Shown here piece after piece: positions 56,485 to 64,000 of a stretch of DNA of 64,000 bases. Source of the stretch: DATKZH01 sp035528065 (GTDB taxonomy: Bacteria > Planctomycetota > Planctomycetia > Pirellulales > Thermoguttaceae). The number at the start of each line of letters is the position of its first letter. The stretch's first letter is position 1. The notes beneath the pieces were generated by a model that did not search any database, was not told the DNA's origin, and worked only from the letters and a program-made list of their open reading frames with translations. The stretch covers positions 18,662 to 82,661 of the forward strand of contig DATKZH010000558.1 of assembly GCA_035528065.1 (NCBI GenBank), in the 5' to 3' direction. The position numbers and the translations under genes were made by a program.

Positions 56485-57375
56485 TCAGCTCTTCTTGGTG
56501 CCGACGCCGGAGAACCGGCCCATCAGGCCCTCGCTGACGATCCCCACCTCCAGCACGAGCCGGGCCACCCGGTTGCGGAGGATGTTGTACAGGGCGATGG
56601 CCGGAATGGCGATGAACAGTCCCACCAGCGTGGTGAACAGGGCGGTCGAGATACCGGCGGCCAGCTCGGAGGGTTTGGGCGTGGTAGGGCTGTTGGCGAT
56701 CACGCTGAACGAGGAGATCATGCCCTGGACGGTCCCCAGCAGTCCGACCATCGGGCTGATCGTGCCGATGAGGGCCATGTAGCTGAGGCGGTGTTCGAGC
56801 TTCATGTTCTCTTCTTCGCCGACCTCCTGCATGGCCTCGATCGCCGGCTGGTATCCGGAGGAGAGCTTGGCCAACCCGGCCGAGAGCACCTGGCCGAGGA
56901 ACGAATCGTCGTTCTTGGCCATCTCGTAGGCGTCCTGGTACTTCTTCTCGTTCAGTTGGGCTTCAAAGCCTTCGACCAGGCCGGTGGGCAGGATGCTATC
57001 GCGGCGGGCGGTGAGGAGGTTCATCACCAGCAGGGCAACCAGCGTGAACGACAGGGCCAGGAAGACGACGCTGTAGAAGAGCCCCAAGGCTTCCCACATC
57101 CACACGAGATACGTCTTGTCCTGGGCGGCTGCACCGGTGTCGGCGGCTTCCGGCTCCGCGGGCGCCGCTGCGGGCGCCGCTGCCTCGTCATCGCCAAACT
57201 CGGGGAGCTGCTCGGCTTCACCCTCGGCGGCGGGCTCGGCGGGCTTTTCTTCCGCGGCCCGGACGGCGGTGGCGTCGACGAACCCCACCAGGGAGAACGT
57301 CCCCAAGGCCAGGAACAACAGTGAGTACGAGCAGAGCCCCGCCCCGAACCATCCGGACAACAACCGATGCCGCAT
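56485..57375 (-). CDS. ExbB/TolQ/MotA-family proton channel with signal peptide and acidic linker
   Basis: Motor partner of the ExbD proteins. The C-terminal 200 residues form the channel: a first helix (FYSVVFLALSFTLVALLVMN), a cytoplasmic loop with LEHRLSYMALIGTISPMVGLL, and GISTALFTTLVGLFIAIPAI. The Thr and Pro positions are those of ExbB/TolQ. The 296 residues include a signal-like N terminus (to about 41) and an Ala/Glu/Pro-rich linker of about 45 residues outside the membrane, a layout seen in planctomycete and bacteroidetes ExbB proteins. It lies between the TPR gene (328 bases upstream) and two exbD genes. Confidence 0.92.
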   Translation of the reverse strand: MRHRLLSGWFGAGLCSYSLLFLALGTFSLVGFVDATAVRAAEEKPAEPAAEGEAEQLPEFGDDEAAAPAAAPAEPEAADTGAAAQDKTYLVWMWEALGLFYSVVFLALSFTLVALLVMNLLTARRDSILPTGLVEGFEAQLNEKKYQDAYEMAKNDDSFLGQVLSAGLAKLSSGYQPAIEAMQEVGEEENMKLEHRLSYMALIGTISPMVGLLGTVQGMISSFSVIANSPTTPKPSELAAGISTALFTTLVGLFIAIPAIALYNILRNRVARLVLEVGIVSEGLMGRFSGVGTKKS

Positions 57376-57703
57376 GATGACCTCCCAACGGATAGGTTGT
57401 GAATGGGTTGATATGTCGATCGAACCGGGCGGTCGCGGGCATCGGCCGGCGCACGTCCGTTTTCACGGACGTCTGCACGGGCAATGAACGCTCCGCTCCG
57501 CCGGAAGCCAGGTTTTCCGGCCTTGCGTGGGTTGGCCTCGCTCCTCGGGGATGCAGGGCTCGCCAGCGAACGTCGGCCGGGTGACGAAGGACGCCCCGAC
57601 TTGTTTTGAGATCTTTAGTGTACCCTCATTGTCGGGTGTCGGTAAACCGGCAGCCATGCGTTTCTCCATCCAGAGAGGCGTTGCGGGCGTCCGCACACCC
57701 CCC
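57376..57703. other. 328-base gap with two hairpins
   Basis: Between the 341-residue TPR gene and the ExbB-type gene, both on the minus strand. Two perfect inverted repeats lie in it: ACGTCCGT/ACGGACGT (57453-57460, 57465-57472, loop TTTC) and GCCGGAA/TTCCGGC (57500-57506, 57515-57521). Neither is followed by a T-run. They could split the cluster into two transcripts, so the ExbB-type gene may have its own promoter here. Confidence 0.55.
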
Positions 57704-58729
57704 CTATTTGGAGCGGGGGCTCCGATGGTAGCGCTCCTGGAGGATCTGGGTGGCGTCGTCCGCCCGCTCCGGCTGTTGAACCTGCTCCCACAATTCGATC
57801 AGGTTCTCCAGCGCCTCGATGTGTTCCTTGGGGGACGTGAAATAGAGGACGTCGACGTGGAGGTAGGCCAGCAGGGCGTCCTGGGTGCGGCCCGCTTTGC
57901 GGTGCGCCAAGCCTTGGGCGTTGTAGGCCCGGGCATAGAGCTCCGCCTGCTCGGGATTCCCCTTGTCGATGACCTCCTGGACCAGCTTGATGGCCTCGTC
58001 GCTTTGGCCGGCTTCGGCCTGGCAGCGGGCCTTGCCCAACGTGGCGGCCAGTCGCTGGCGAGCGGCCGATTCGCCGGCGGCTTCCGTCGCGAGCACGTTG
58101 TCGAAGTATTTCAGGGCCTCGTCCGCCTTTCCCTCGGCCAACAACGCTCTGCCCAGCGCCACCCCGGCGCGCATCTTGTAATCCGGCCACGGGGCATTGG
58201 CCACCCGGCCGTAGTAGTCCTGAGACGCCGTGTACTTGCCGGCGGCCACCAGCATGTCGCCGACAATCTCGCAGGCCTCGAGATAGTGATAGCTGTTGGG
58301 GTGGTCCTTGACGAACGCGGCCATCAAGCGTCCGGCCTCGACGACGGCGTCCGGGTCCGCGCCGACCAAGGCGATGCGGGCTTTGGCCAGGGCGGTGTAG
58401 AACTGGGCGTCCTGCTTGATGAAGGGGCTTTTGATTTCGTCCAGGTTGATGCCCTCCAGCCCCGTGACGGCGTCTTCGTAGCGCCCGGCTTCGATGGCCG
58501 TGCGGGCGGTGTTGAGTCGGGCGGGTTCGTCGGAGTAGCGGATGGTTTCGATCTCGTTGACGGGGATCTTGGTGGGCGCGCCTCGGAGCTTGACGGTCAC
58601 TTCCAGCGAGCTGGTCTCGGTCACGTCGCCCATTACCTGTGCGTCGATCTTCTTGATGGCGTCGGCCTGCGCCACCGCACTCGTGACAAGGCAAACGGCC
58701 ACGGCGAGGATCACACGTCGCTTGTTCAT
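57704..58729 (-). CDS. Exported TPR-repeat protein
   Basis: A 341-residue protein with a Sec signal (MNKRRVILAVAVCLVTSAVA, cleavage near AQADA). A short beta-rich domain (about 25-70; EVTVKLRGAPTKIPVNEIET) comes next. Tandem TPR-like helices fill the rest (LNTARTAIEAGRYEDAVTGL; GVALGRALLAEGKADEALKY; ATLGKARCQAEAGQSDEAIK). AAAGGAG lies 9 bases before the ATG at 58729. Longer in-frame openings upstream have no signal peptide. It is part of the TPR-TPR-ExbB-ExbD-ExbD cluster and presumably works in the periplasm with the motor proteins. Confidence 0.86.
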   Translation of the reverse strand: MNKRRVILAVAVCLVTSAVAQADAIKKIDAQVMGDVTETSSLEVTVKLRGAPTKIPVNEIETIRYSDEPARLNTARTAIEAGRYEDAVTGLEGINLDEIKSPFIKQDAQFYTALAKARIALVGADPDAVVEAGRLMAAFVKDHPNSYHYLEACEIVGDMLVAAGKYTASQDYYGRVANAPWPDYKMRAGVALGRALLAEGKADEALKYFDNVLATEAAGESAARQRLAATLGKARCQAEAGQSDEAIKLVQEVIDKGNPEQAELYARAYNAQGLAHRKAGRTQDALLAYLHVDVLYFTSPKEHIEALENLIELWEQVQQPERADDATQILQERYHRSPRSK

Positions 58730-58779
58730 AGCAGCGCTCCTTTGGATTACTTGGAGGCAGTCGTTGTGCCCGTGCTTGT

Positions 58780-61700
58780 CTACTTGGCTTGCGAGGAGGC
58801 TTTGGCGTCGCCTTGGAGTCCCTGAGCCGGTTTGCCGAGCAGCCGCTGGATGGCCTTGAGCAGGGCGTCGTATTTCTGATACCACCCTTCCCCGCCCATC
58901 TTGGGATACAGTTGATGGACGCGAGTGATGTCGAGCTCGGCCATCTTCAAGGTCTTCTCTCGCTCGGTGCCGTGCTGCAGTTGTGCCAGCTCCATCCGAC
59001 ACAGGGCGAGGTTGTACCGGGCTTCGTGGAACGTGTCTTGATACTTGTCGAAGGGAGCGACTCTCTTGGCAATTCCGCCCCATCCCCAGACGAAATAACC
59101 ACGTAGCTCCTTCAGCCACCGTAGTGTTGTCTTCTCGCCAAGCAACTCAAAGAGGATTGGGCCGTTCCCTCCTCTCATGGCCACGTTGTAGCAGTCGCGC
59201 TTGCGTTTCGTCGCTTTCATCCTAGCCCAGTCCTGACAGGTCCGGGCGGCTTCGACCTGCACGCTGACGTGGGTTTCGCGGTCTCGGAGGATCTTCGCCA
59301 GCATCTCCATCGCTTTGGGGTGCTCGTCCAACCCCCGCAGACACACGGCCAGCCGAAGCTGGATGCTGGTTTCCGCGCCGGGCGGGGCGAATTCGCCCTT
59401 CTTATCCTCCTTGATCTTGGTTAGGATCGTCAAATAAGTGGCGCCCGCACTCTTGTAGTAGGTCTTCGCCTTCTCCGGTGTTTCCTCTCCCTCCGGATCC
59501 AGCCCGGCACCGAGGTTGTAGAACGTGTCGGCCACCCAGTTGAGCGAGTTGAAAGTATTCCCCTTCTCGCGCTTGGAGATACGGCTGAGGAGGACTTCGA
59601 AGCCGCGGGTGACTCGCTCGGCTTCTTCGTTCTTGTTCTCCTGGCGGAGGCGTTTGAGGGCCTCCTGCAATTCCTGCCCCAGGAGCCGGTAGATCTCGGT
59701 CAGCTTCCCGGCGGCGGTCGCGTCGCCACCCTCGGCGACCGCGGCTTCCAGGGCGTCCATTGCCTCTTCCGCCTTGTCCAGCTCCTGGGCGCCGACGTAA
59801 GCCCGCAACGCCGCCTTGTACGTCTCGACGCGGAAGTTCTCCTTGTCGGTGGCGGGGTGTTTCGCGGCGACGAGGGTCATGGGTCCGATTTTCGGGTCGT
59901 CGAGCCACTTGACGGCCTTCTCCGACTGCCCCGCGCCGATGTAGATCTGAGCCAAGGAGAGGACGGAGTAGGCCAGCGTGTAGTCGACGGCGCCGCCTTG
60001 GTCGACGCTTTTTCGCATCCGGGCGATGCCCTGCTCCAGGGTCTGCTGGGCCTTGGTGATCAGTTCGTCCAGCTTCGCCTGCTCCGGGCGTTCTTCCTCC
60101 GGCTTGTTCGACTCCTGCACGTAGGAGGCCCAGAGCGCCTGGCCCGTGCGAAGCTCCGCTTCGGCCCGGCGGGGCGACTCGGGATCGATGTTGGCGAGGC
60201 ACTGTTGGGCCGTGTCCAGGTCACGGTTATCGACGGCCGTGTCGAGGAGCATCATCCAGGCCTCGTTGGCTTGGGGCTGGCCGGCCCAGCGGGTGGTGAT
60301 GAACTTGGCGATCTGGGTCATCCGCCTGGTTTCGAAGGTCCGCTCCTCTTTGCGCTTGGGAGAGAGGGTGTACAACGTCCGATAGGCCTTGATGGCGATC
60401 TCGGCCGCTCGTTGGGCGCCCATGCTCTGGGGATAGTGCGTCGCCACAAACTCCCCCATCACCGCCGCCCGATAGAAGTCCTCGTTCATGAAATACAGGT
60501 AGGCCAAGTAGAGGCGGACCACGTTCACTTCGGCAACCGGGGTCTCGTCGGTTCTCAGGCCCAGGGCGAGGCGGTAGTACTGGAACGCTTCGTCGCGGGC
60601 CTGATTCATCTGGGCGGTGGACTTTTTCTTCTCTTCGGCGGTCTTGGCGTCCTGCGTCTTGCCTGAAGCGACGACCATCGTTCCCCAGGCGAAGTCGCCT
60701 TGGTCCTTGGCGTCGACGAAGGTCTTCGGCTCGCCGGTGTCGACTTCTCCGCCCAAGAGTTCTTGGGTGAGCATCTCCCGGGCCTCGCGCTGGTGCTCGC
60801 CGCGAAACCGGCCGACGAACTCGAAGTGCTGCCGAGCGGTTTTGAGATGGTCTCTGCGCTTCGGATCGTCCGGCTTGAGGGCCTCGGCCGACGCAAGCGC
60901 CGCCCGGCCGGCCAGGAAACGGATCTTTAGCCCCTCGGGGCTGGATTCCTCGGCTCCGCGGGCGGCCTCCTGCCACTTGGCAACTTGCGTCAGGGCCTCG
61001 GCGTAGTTCTTCACCTTGGGCGACAGGTAGGTCTCCAGGAGCAGGCCCAGCGACTCGTTTCTGAGCATCCGGGCGGTAGCGTCCCCGCCGGGGACGGTGA
61101 GCATCTCGCGAAGGACTTGGATGGCCTTGTCGTTTTCGCCCAAGTCCTTGTAGATCCGGCCTTCCTGCATATGGGCGTACAGGCCGGCCGTGAACTGCTT
61201 GTATTTGTCGTACAGCTCCTGATATTTCTTGGCGGCTTCGGTGAGGTTCGCTTGGAACTGCTTGCTCGCAGGATCGTACGTCTTGCCGATTTCGTAGATC
61301 ACGCCGGCCAGGTACAGCCGGGCCTGGAGGAGGTCGCGCCGGGCCTCGTCCCGCTCGGCGACCTTCTTGCTGTCCGTCTTGGCCTCTTCCTCGAGGGCCT
61401 TCGCCCGCTCGTACACCCGCTGCTCCGCGGCGACGAAGACCTTTTGGGCTTCCTCGTAGTGCTTGCGGGCCTCGGCCATCAACTGCTTCTTCTCGTCGGC
61501 CGACTTGGAAGGCCGGGTGGCCAGCTCCGCCTTCATCCGACCCCGTTCCACCAACACGTTGGCCAACTGCGTGTTGGCCGTGGCGGCCAGAGCGTGTTGC
61601 GGATGCCCGGCGACGAACTTCTGGAGGGCGTCGCGGGCCTGGTCGAGCTGCTGCTCCCGCGCCGCGCCGGCCACCCGCGAAGCGGCGATCAGCGTGACGC

Positions 61701-61923
61701 CCCGCTCGTAGTCGATCTGCTCCTTGAGGTCCTCGGGACACTGGGGACTGACTTCGATTCGGGTGAGATAGTCCAGGGCCATGTCGTAGTAGCCGCGTTC
61801 CCGGAGCCCCTCCAGGAATCGCCATGCCTCCTCGGCGGCCTCGCCGCGCCGAACTGCCGCCACGAGGCAACAGGAGACGATACTGCCGACCAACAACCCT
61901 CGCAGACGAGTCGAATGTCTCAT
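58780..61923 (-). CDS. Very long exported TPR-repeat protein
   Basis: A 1047-residue exported helical repeat protein. The signal peptide spans about residues 1-29 (LLVGSIVSCCLVAAVRRGEA). TPR and TPR-like pairs run through the whole length (YYDMALDYLTRIEVSPQC; MQEGRIYKDLGENDKAIQV; SIQLRLAVCLRGLDEHPKAM), with Lys/Glu-rich coiled-coil stretches around 130-200. No enzymatic motif is seen. First gene of the minus-strand cluster, 50 bases before the next TPR gene. By position it may form a periplasmic scaffold that the ExbB/ExbD motor acts on. TTG and CTG alternatives near the ATG at 61923 seem unnecessary. Confidence 0.86.
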   Translation of the reverse strand: MRHSTRLRGLLVGSIVSCCLVAAVRRGEAAEEAWRFLEGLRERGYYDMALDYLTRIEVSPQCPEDLKEQIDYERGVTLIAASRVAGAAREQQLDQARDALQKFVAGHPQHALAATANTQLANVLVERGRMKAELATRPSKSADEKKQLMAEARKHYEEAQKVFVAAEQRVYERAKALEEEAKTDSKKVAERDEARRDLLQARLYLAGVIYEIGKTYDPASKQFQANLTEAAKKYQELYDKYKQFTAGLYAHMQEGRIYKDLGENDKAIQVLREMLTVPGGDATARMLRNESLGLLLETYLSPKVKNYAEALTQVAKWQEAARGAEESSPEGLKIRFLAGRAALASAEALKPDDPKRRDHLKTARQHFEFVGRFRGEHQREAREMLTQELLGGEVDTGEPKTFVDAKDQGDFAWGTMVVASGKTQDAKTAEEKKKSTAQMNQARDEAFQYYRLALGLRTDETPVAEVNVVRLYLAYLYFMNEDFYRAAVMGEFVATHYPQSMGAQRAAEIAIKAYRTLYTLSPKRKEERTFETRRMTQIAKFITTRWAGQPQANEAWMMLLDTAVDNRDLDTAQQCLANIDPESPRRAEAELRTGQALWASYVQESNKPEEERPEQAKLDELITKAQQTLEQGIARMRKSVDQGGAVDYTLAYSVLSLAQIYIGAGQSEKAVKWLDDPKIGPMTLVAAKHPATDKENFRVETYKAALRAYVGAQELDKAEEAMDALEAAVAEGGDATAAGKLTEIYRLLGQELQEALKRLRQENKNEEAERVTRGFEVLLSRISKREKGNTFNSLNWVADTFYNLGAGLDPEGEETPEKAKTYYKSAGATYLTILTKIKEDKKGEFAPPGAETSIQLRLAVCLRGLDEHPKAMEMLAKILRDRETHVSVQVEAARTCQDWARMKATKRKRDCYNVAMRGGNGPILFELLGEKTTLRWLKELRGYFVWGWGGIAKRVAPFDKYQDTFHEARYNLALCRMELAQLQHGTEREKTLKMAELDITRVHQLYPKMGGEGWYQKYDALLKAIQRLLGKPAQGLQGDAKASSQAK

Positions 61924-62744
61924 CGGTTCTTCACCTCTTCTGCGCTCAAGTCGGGAGACCCGAGTTCAAGGCATCGCGGTTGTTTCAGATTCCAGATGGA
62001 AGGTCCTGTGATCTTTCACGGGAAGCCCGTTCAACGGTTGTGCCGTGGTGTTGTCTCTCAAGGGGACGTGAAGAGACACGTTGACATGACGATCGTGATC
62101 GAACACCGTTCTCCGGCTGCCGACACGTCTCGCTTGCGTCGGAGACTCTCACCCTCGCTTAACAGGGTAACGACTGCCAAGTTGCAGGACAAGGACGTCG
62201 ATTCGCCCTCTTCCTTCCGCTTCTCTGGTCGCTTTCCCAAGAGCGGGTCGCTGCCGCGGGTCCAGCTTCGCTCCGCCAGCCAACCGGCGAGCTTTCGACA
62301 GGATTCCCATCTTGCCGGCAAGAGCGCACCTTACCTCCCTCCCCCACCTCGGTGTGGTCTTGCCGACTCCGCCTGCTCGATGTGCTGGATGAATTCCGCA
62401 AACGCGGCTTGTTGGCGGACCCGCGCGTCGACTTGAGCGGCCCGTTGGAGCACGGGCATCAGCGACCTATTTCCGAGTTATCGTCGCGGCGCCCAGGCTG
62501 TTGACGGCCGATGCGGACTCCTGAAGCGCAGTGGAGGGCCCCTCGGTCGACCGGCGAGACGATGGGCTGCGGTGTGGCAAGCGCTGTGGCAGACAGTAGG
62601 AGGCAACGGGCCGGCGGGCAATACGTTCGGGCCGCGGGACCGAGCCGTTTCGTGCCCCAAACTTGTGACTCTCCAGTCCCCGCGATACAATGGCGATGGA
62701 GGGTCGTCGCAACGGAATTCCAAGCCCTGCTTAGTGTTAGGTCC
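61924..62744. other. 821-base gap between divergent genes
   Basis: No gene I can support. A 42-codon minus-strand frame (62331-62459) has a protein-like look but no family. Promoters for the long TPR gene (minus) and the following membrane protein (plus) should lie here; I cannot place them. Confidence 0.45.
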
Positions 62745-63809
62745 GTGCCCGTGTTGGACTTCCAACGAGGTCCCAAGCCCCGGAACTACCTGGCGCGCCG
62801 CGAGCAGTCGCGTTTGCTGATGTTCGTCCTGATGCTGGGGCTCGTGCTGATCCTGATGCTCGAGGCCCGCAAGCCCAGGCACTACCGCTGGCTGCTGGCC
62901 GAAAGCGAGCGCGGAGCGGACGGGTCGGCCAGTCCGGGCCGGTCGTCCGAAGACCGCCGCGTCGACCCCCGGGTCTTCTCCCAGCCGGAGGACGATTTCC
63001 CCGGCGCGTTCCTCTCCCCCGGGCCCGGGGTGCGCAACGAGCCTGCGCCGTCGCGGTATTTCCCCGGAGTCGACCCAAGTCACCTGGACTCGATCGGCGA
63101 CAACAAGCCGCTCGGCGTCTCGGAGTGGGACGCGTGGCTCCACGTCTTCGACGTGCTCGAGCGGAACGACGAGGCCTCCCTCCGGAGCGCCGCGACCACG
63201 GGGGTGGGCTACGTGCAGCTTTTCGAGCAGTCGAAGGAGTACCGCGGCGAACTGGTGACGACCAGGGGCGTCATCCGTCGCGCGCACCCGGCCAAGACGC
63301 CCCGAAACGAGTATGGCCTGACCGACTACTACCAGACGTGGCTCTGGCCGGACGACCATCCCGACGACCCGATGGTCGTGTGGTGTCTCCACTTGCCCGA
63401 CGGTTTCCCCATCGGCATGGAGGCGGCGGAGCCGGCGGAGGTCACCGGTTTCTACTTCAAGCTCTGGGCGTACAAGGCGGCCGATGGGACCGTTCGCCGG
63501 GCGCCGATGTTGCTGGCGCGAACCATCCATTGGCACCAGAGGCCCGAGGTGGCCCAAGCGCCGCCCGTGGGTCGCTCGTCCTCGATGCTGATGATTGTCG
63601 GGGCGGCCGCGTTCGCCGTCCTGGCCACCGCCTACGTCTACTATCGGACCCGCCGGGCCGCGCGGGCCCGTGCGAAAACGCTCCCGGACGAGGAGGCGCT
63701 GCGGGATGCCGATACCGCGCCCGACGTCGCAGCCACCCTCCAGCAGTTGGCCGAGTCGCAGGAGACATCGAAGCAGTCGGCTGAGTCCGGCGAGGCGTCG
63801 GGCCGGTAG
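62745..63809 (+). CDS. Membrane protein of unknown function with two anchor helices
   Basis: I do not recognise this protein. From the GTG at 62745 it has 354 residues: a basic N terminus (GPKPRNYLARREQSR), a first helix (LLMFVLMLGLVLILML), an outside domain of about 250 residues, then a second helix (SSSMLMIVGAAAFAVLATAY) and a basic, then Gln/Ser/Glu-rich cytoplasmic tail. The outside domain has a compact beta-rich stretch, YRGELVTTRGVIRRAHP, then YYQTWLWPDDHPDDPMVVWC, which resembles an OB-like fold by eye only. The positive-inside rule supports the GTG start, although an ATG at 62820 is possible. The next gene starts 172 bases downstream. Confidence 0.65.
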   Translation: MPVLDFQRGPKPRNYLARREQSRLLMFVLMLGLVLILMLEARKPRHYRWLLAESERGADGSASPGRSSEDRRVDPRVFSQPEDDFPGAFLSPGPGVRNEPAPSRYFPGVDPSHLDSIGDNKPLGVSEWDAWLHVFDVLERNDEASLRSAATTGVGYVQLFEQSKEYRGELVTTRGVIRRAHPAKTPRNEYGLTDYYQTWLWPDDHPDDPMVVWCLHLPDGFPIGMEAAEPAEVTGFYFKLWAYKAADGTVRRAPMLLARTIHWHQRPEVAQAPPVGRSSSMLMIVGAAAFAVLATAYVYYRTRRAARARAKTLPDEEALRDADTAPDVAATLQQLAESQETSKQSAESGEASGR

Positions 63810-63967
63810 GCTCTCGGCCGGCTGAATCGGATTTTTGTGATCTTAAGGACCGACCGAAGAACGCGTAGGGTGATACTATGGAAGCGGAGGCCGAGCCGAA
63901 CTAGCTTGGTCCTTGAACACGTGGTAAACCGGGGGTTTGTACGAGTCTCAAACCAGCGATTTCCACA

Positions 63968-64000
63968 AAAGGAGCCAAGCCATGAAGTATGTCGGCGTCG
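63968..64000 (+). CDS. Start of a gene cut by the window end
   Basis: AAAGGAG (63968-63974) lies 7 bases before ATG at 63982, and the frame reads MKYVGV to the end of the window. The ribosome site is strong. Only six codons are visible, so the product cannot be identified. Confidence 0.55.

Noticed and set aside
62331..62459. 42-codon minus-strand frame starting MPVLQRAAQVDARV
   Set aside because: It has a protein-like look and an ATG, but it is short, with no family recognised and no clear ribosome site. It may be a relic; I cannot support a gene.

Overview
The window is a high-GC chromosomal segment, about two thirds G+C by eye, that reads as a member of the Planctomycetota. The evidence is an SLA1-homology (SHD1) domain fused to a flavin-binding domain, Cys-type sulfatases, many TPR proteins, a remnant of a CRTAC1/ASPIC-UnbV protein, and dispersed palindromic repeats around motifs such as GTTCCC..GGGAAC and CACTGCTGG..CCAGCAGTG. 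I see no rRNA, tRNA, CRISPR array, intact insertion sequence or phage module. The genus cannot be told from the sequence.

Region 1 (1-20822) is mostly energy metabolism and redox. A 5'-truncated ZIP metal transporter is followed by cydAB (cytochrome bd oxidase), a di-heme cytochrome c peroxidase, a 12-heme membrane-anchored cytochrome c and a Tat-exported superoxide reductase. This looks like an oxygen and ROS disposal set. On the minus strand are a glycosyltransferase, a type-B succinate dehydrogenase (sdhCAB), an acetolactate synthase-type enzyme and a PP2C/SpoIIE phosphatase. A repeat-bearing gap is then followed by an RND efflux adaptor and permease.

Region 2 (20.9-34.0 kb) is a signalling block. 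It holds a ferredoxin, a receiver-histidine kinase, a 1995-residue Ser/Thr kinase-ATPase-TPR-GAF-hybrid histidine kinase, a methyltransferase resembling the PhcB (3-hydroxy fatty acid methyl ester) family, a FadL-type outer membrane channel, a receiver/HD-GYP protein and a free Hpt protein. I propose, as inference, that these may form a fatty-acid-ester sensing circuit feeding c-di-GMP turnover.

Region 3 (34.5-50.8 kb) is mixed. It contains a C69 dipeptidase, a NapH/NapG-like fusion iron-sulfur protein with an internal Tat motif, an SHD1-TPR-FMN-binding protein, two sulfatases around a DUF486 membrane protein, a heme-motif beta-propeller/TPR protein, a CRTAC1 pseudogene stub, a GntP permease and a large secreted protein of unknown function.

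Region 4 (51.0-55.4 kb) is a SAMHD1-like HD phosphohydrolase followed by a TIR-STAND-TPR protein, a plausible antiphage defence pair. Region 5 (55.5-61.9 kb) is a minus-strand cluster TPR-TPR-ExbB-ExbD-ExbD without TonB. The window ends with a two-anchor membrane protein of unknown function and the first codons of another gene.
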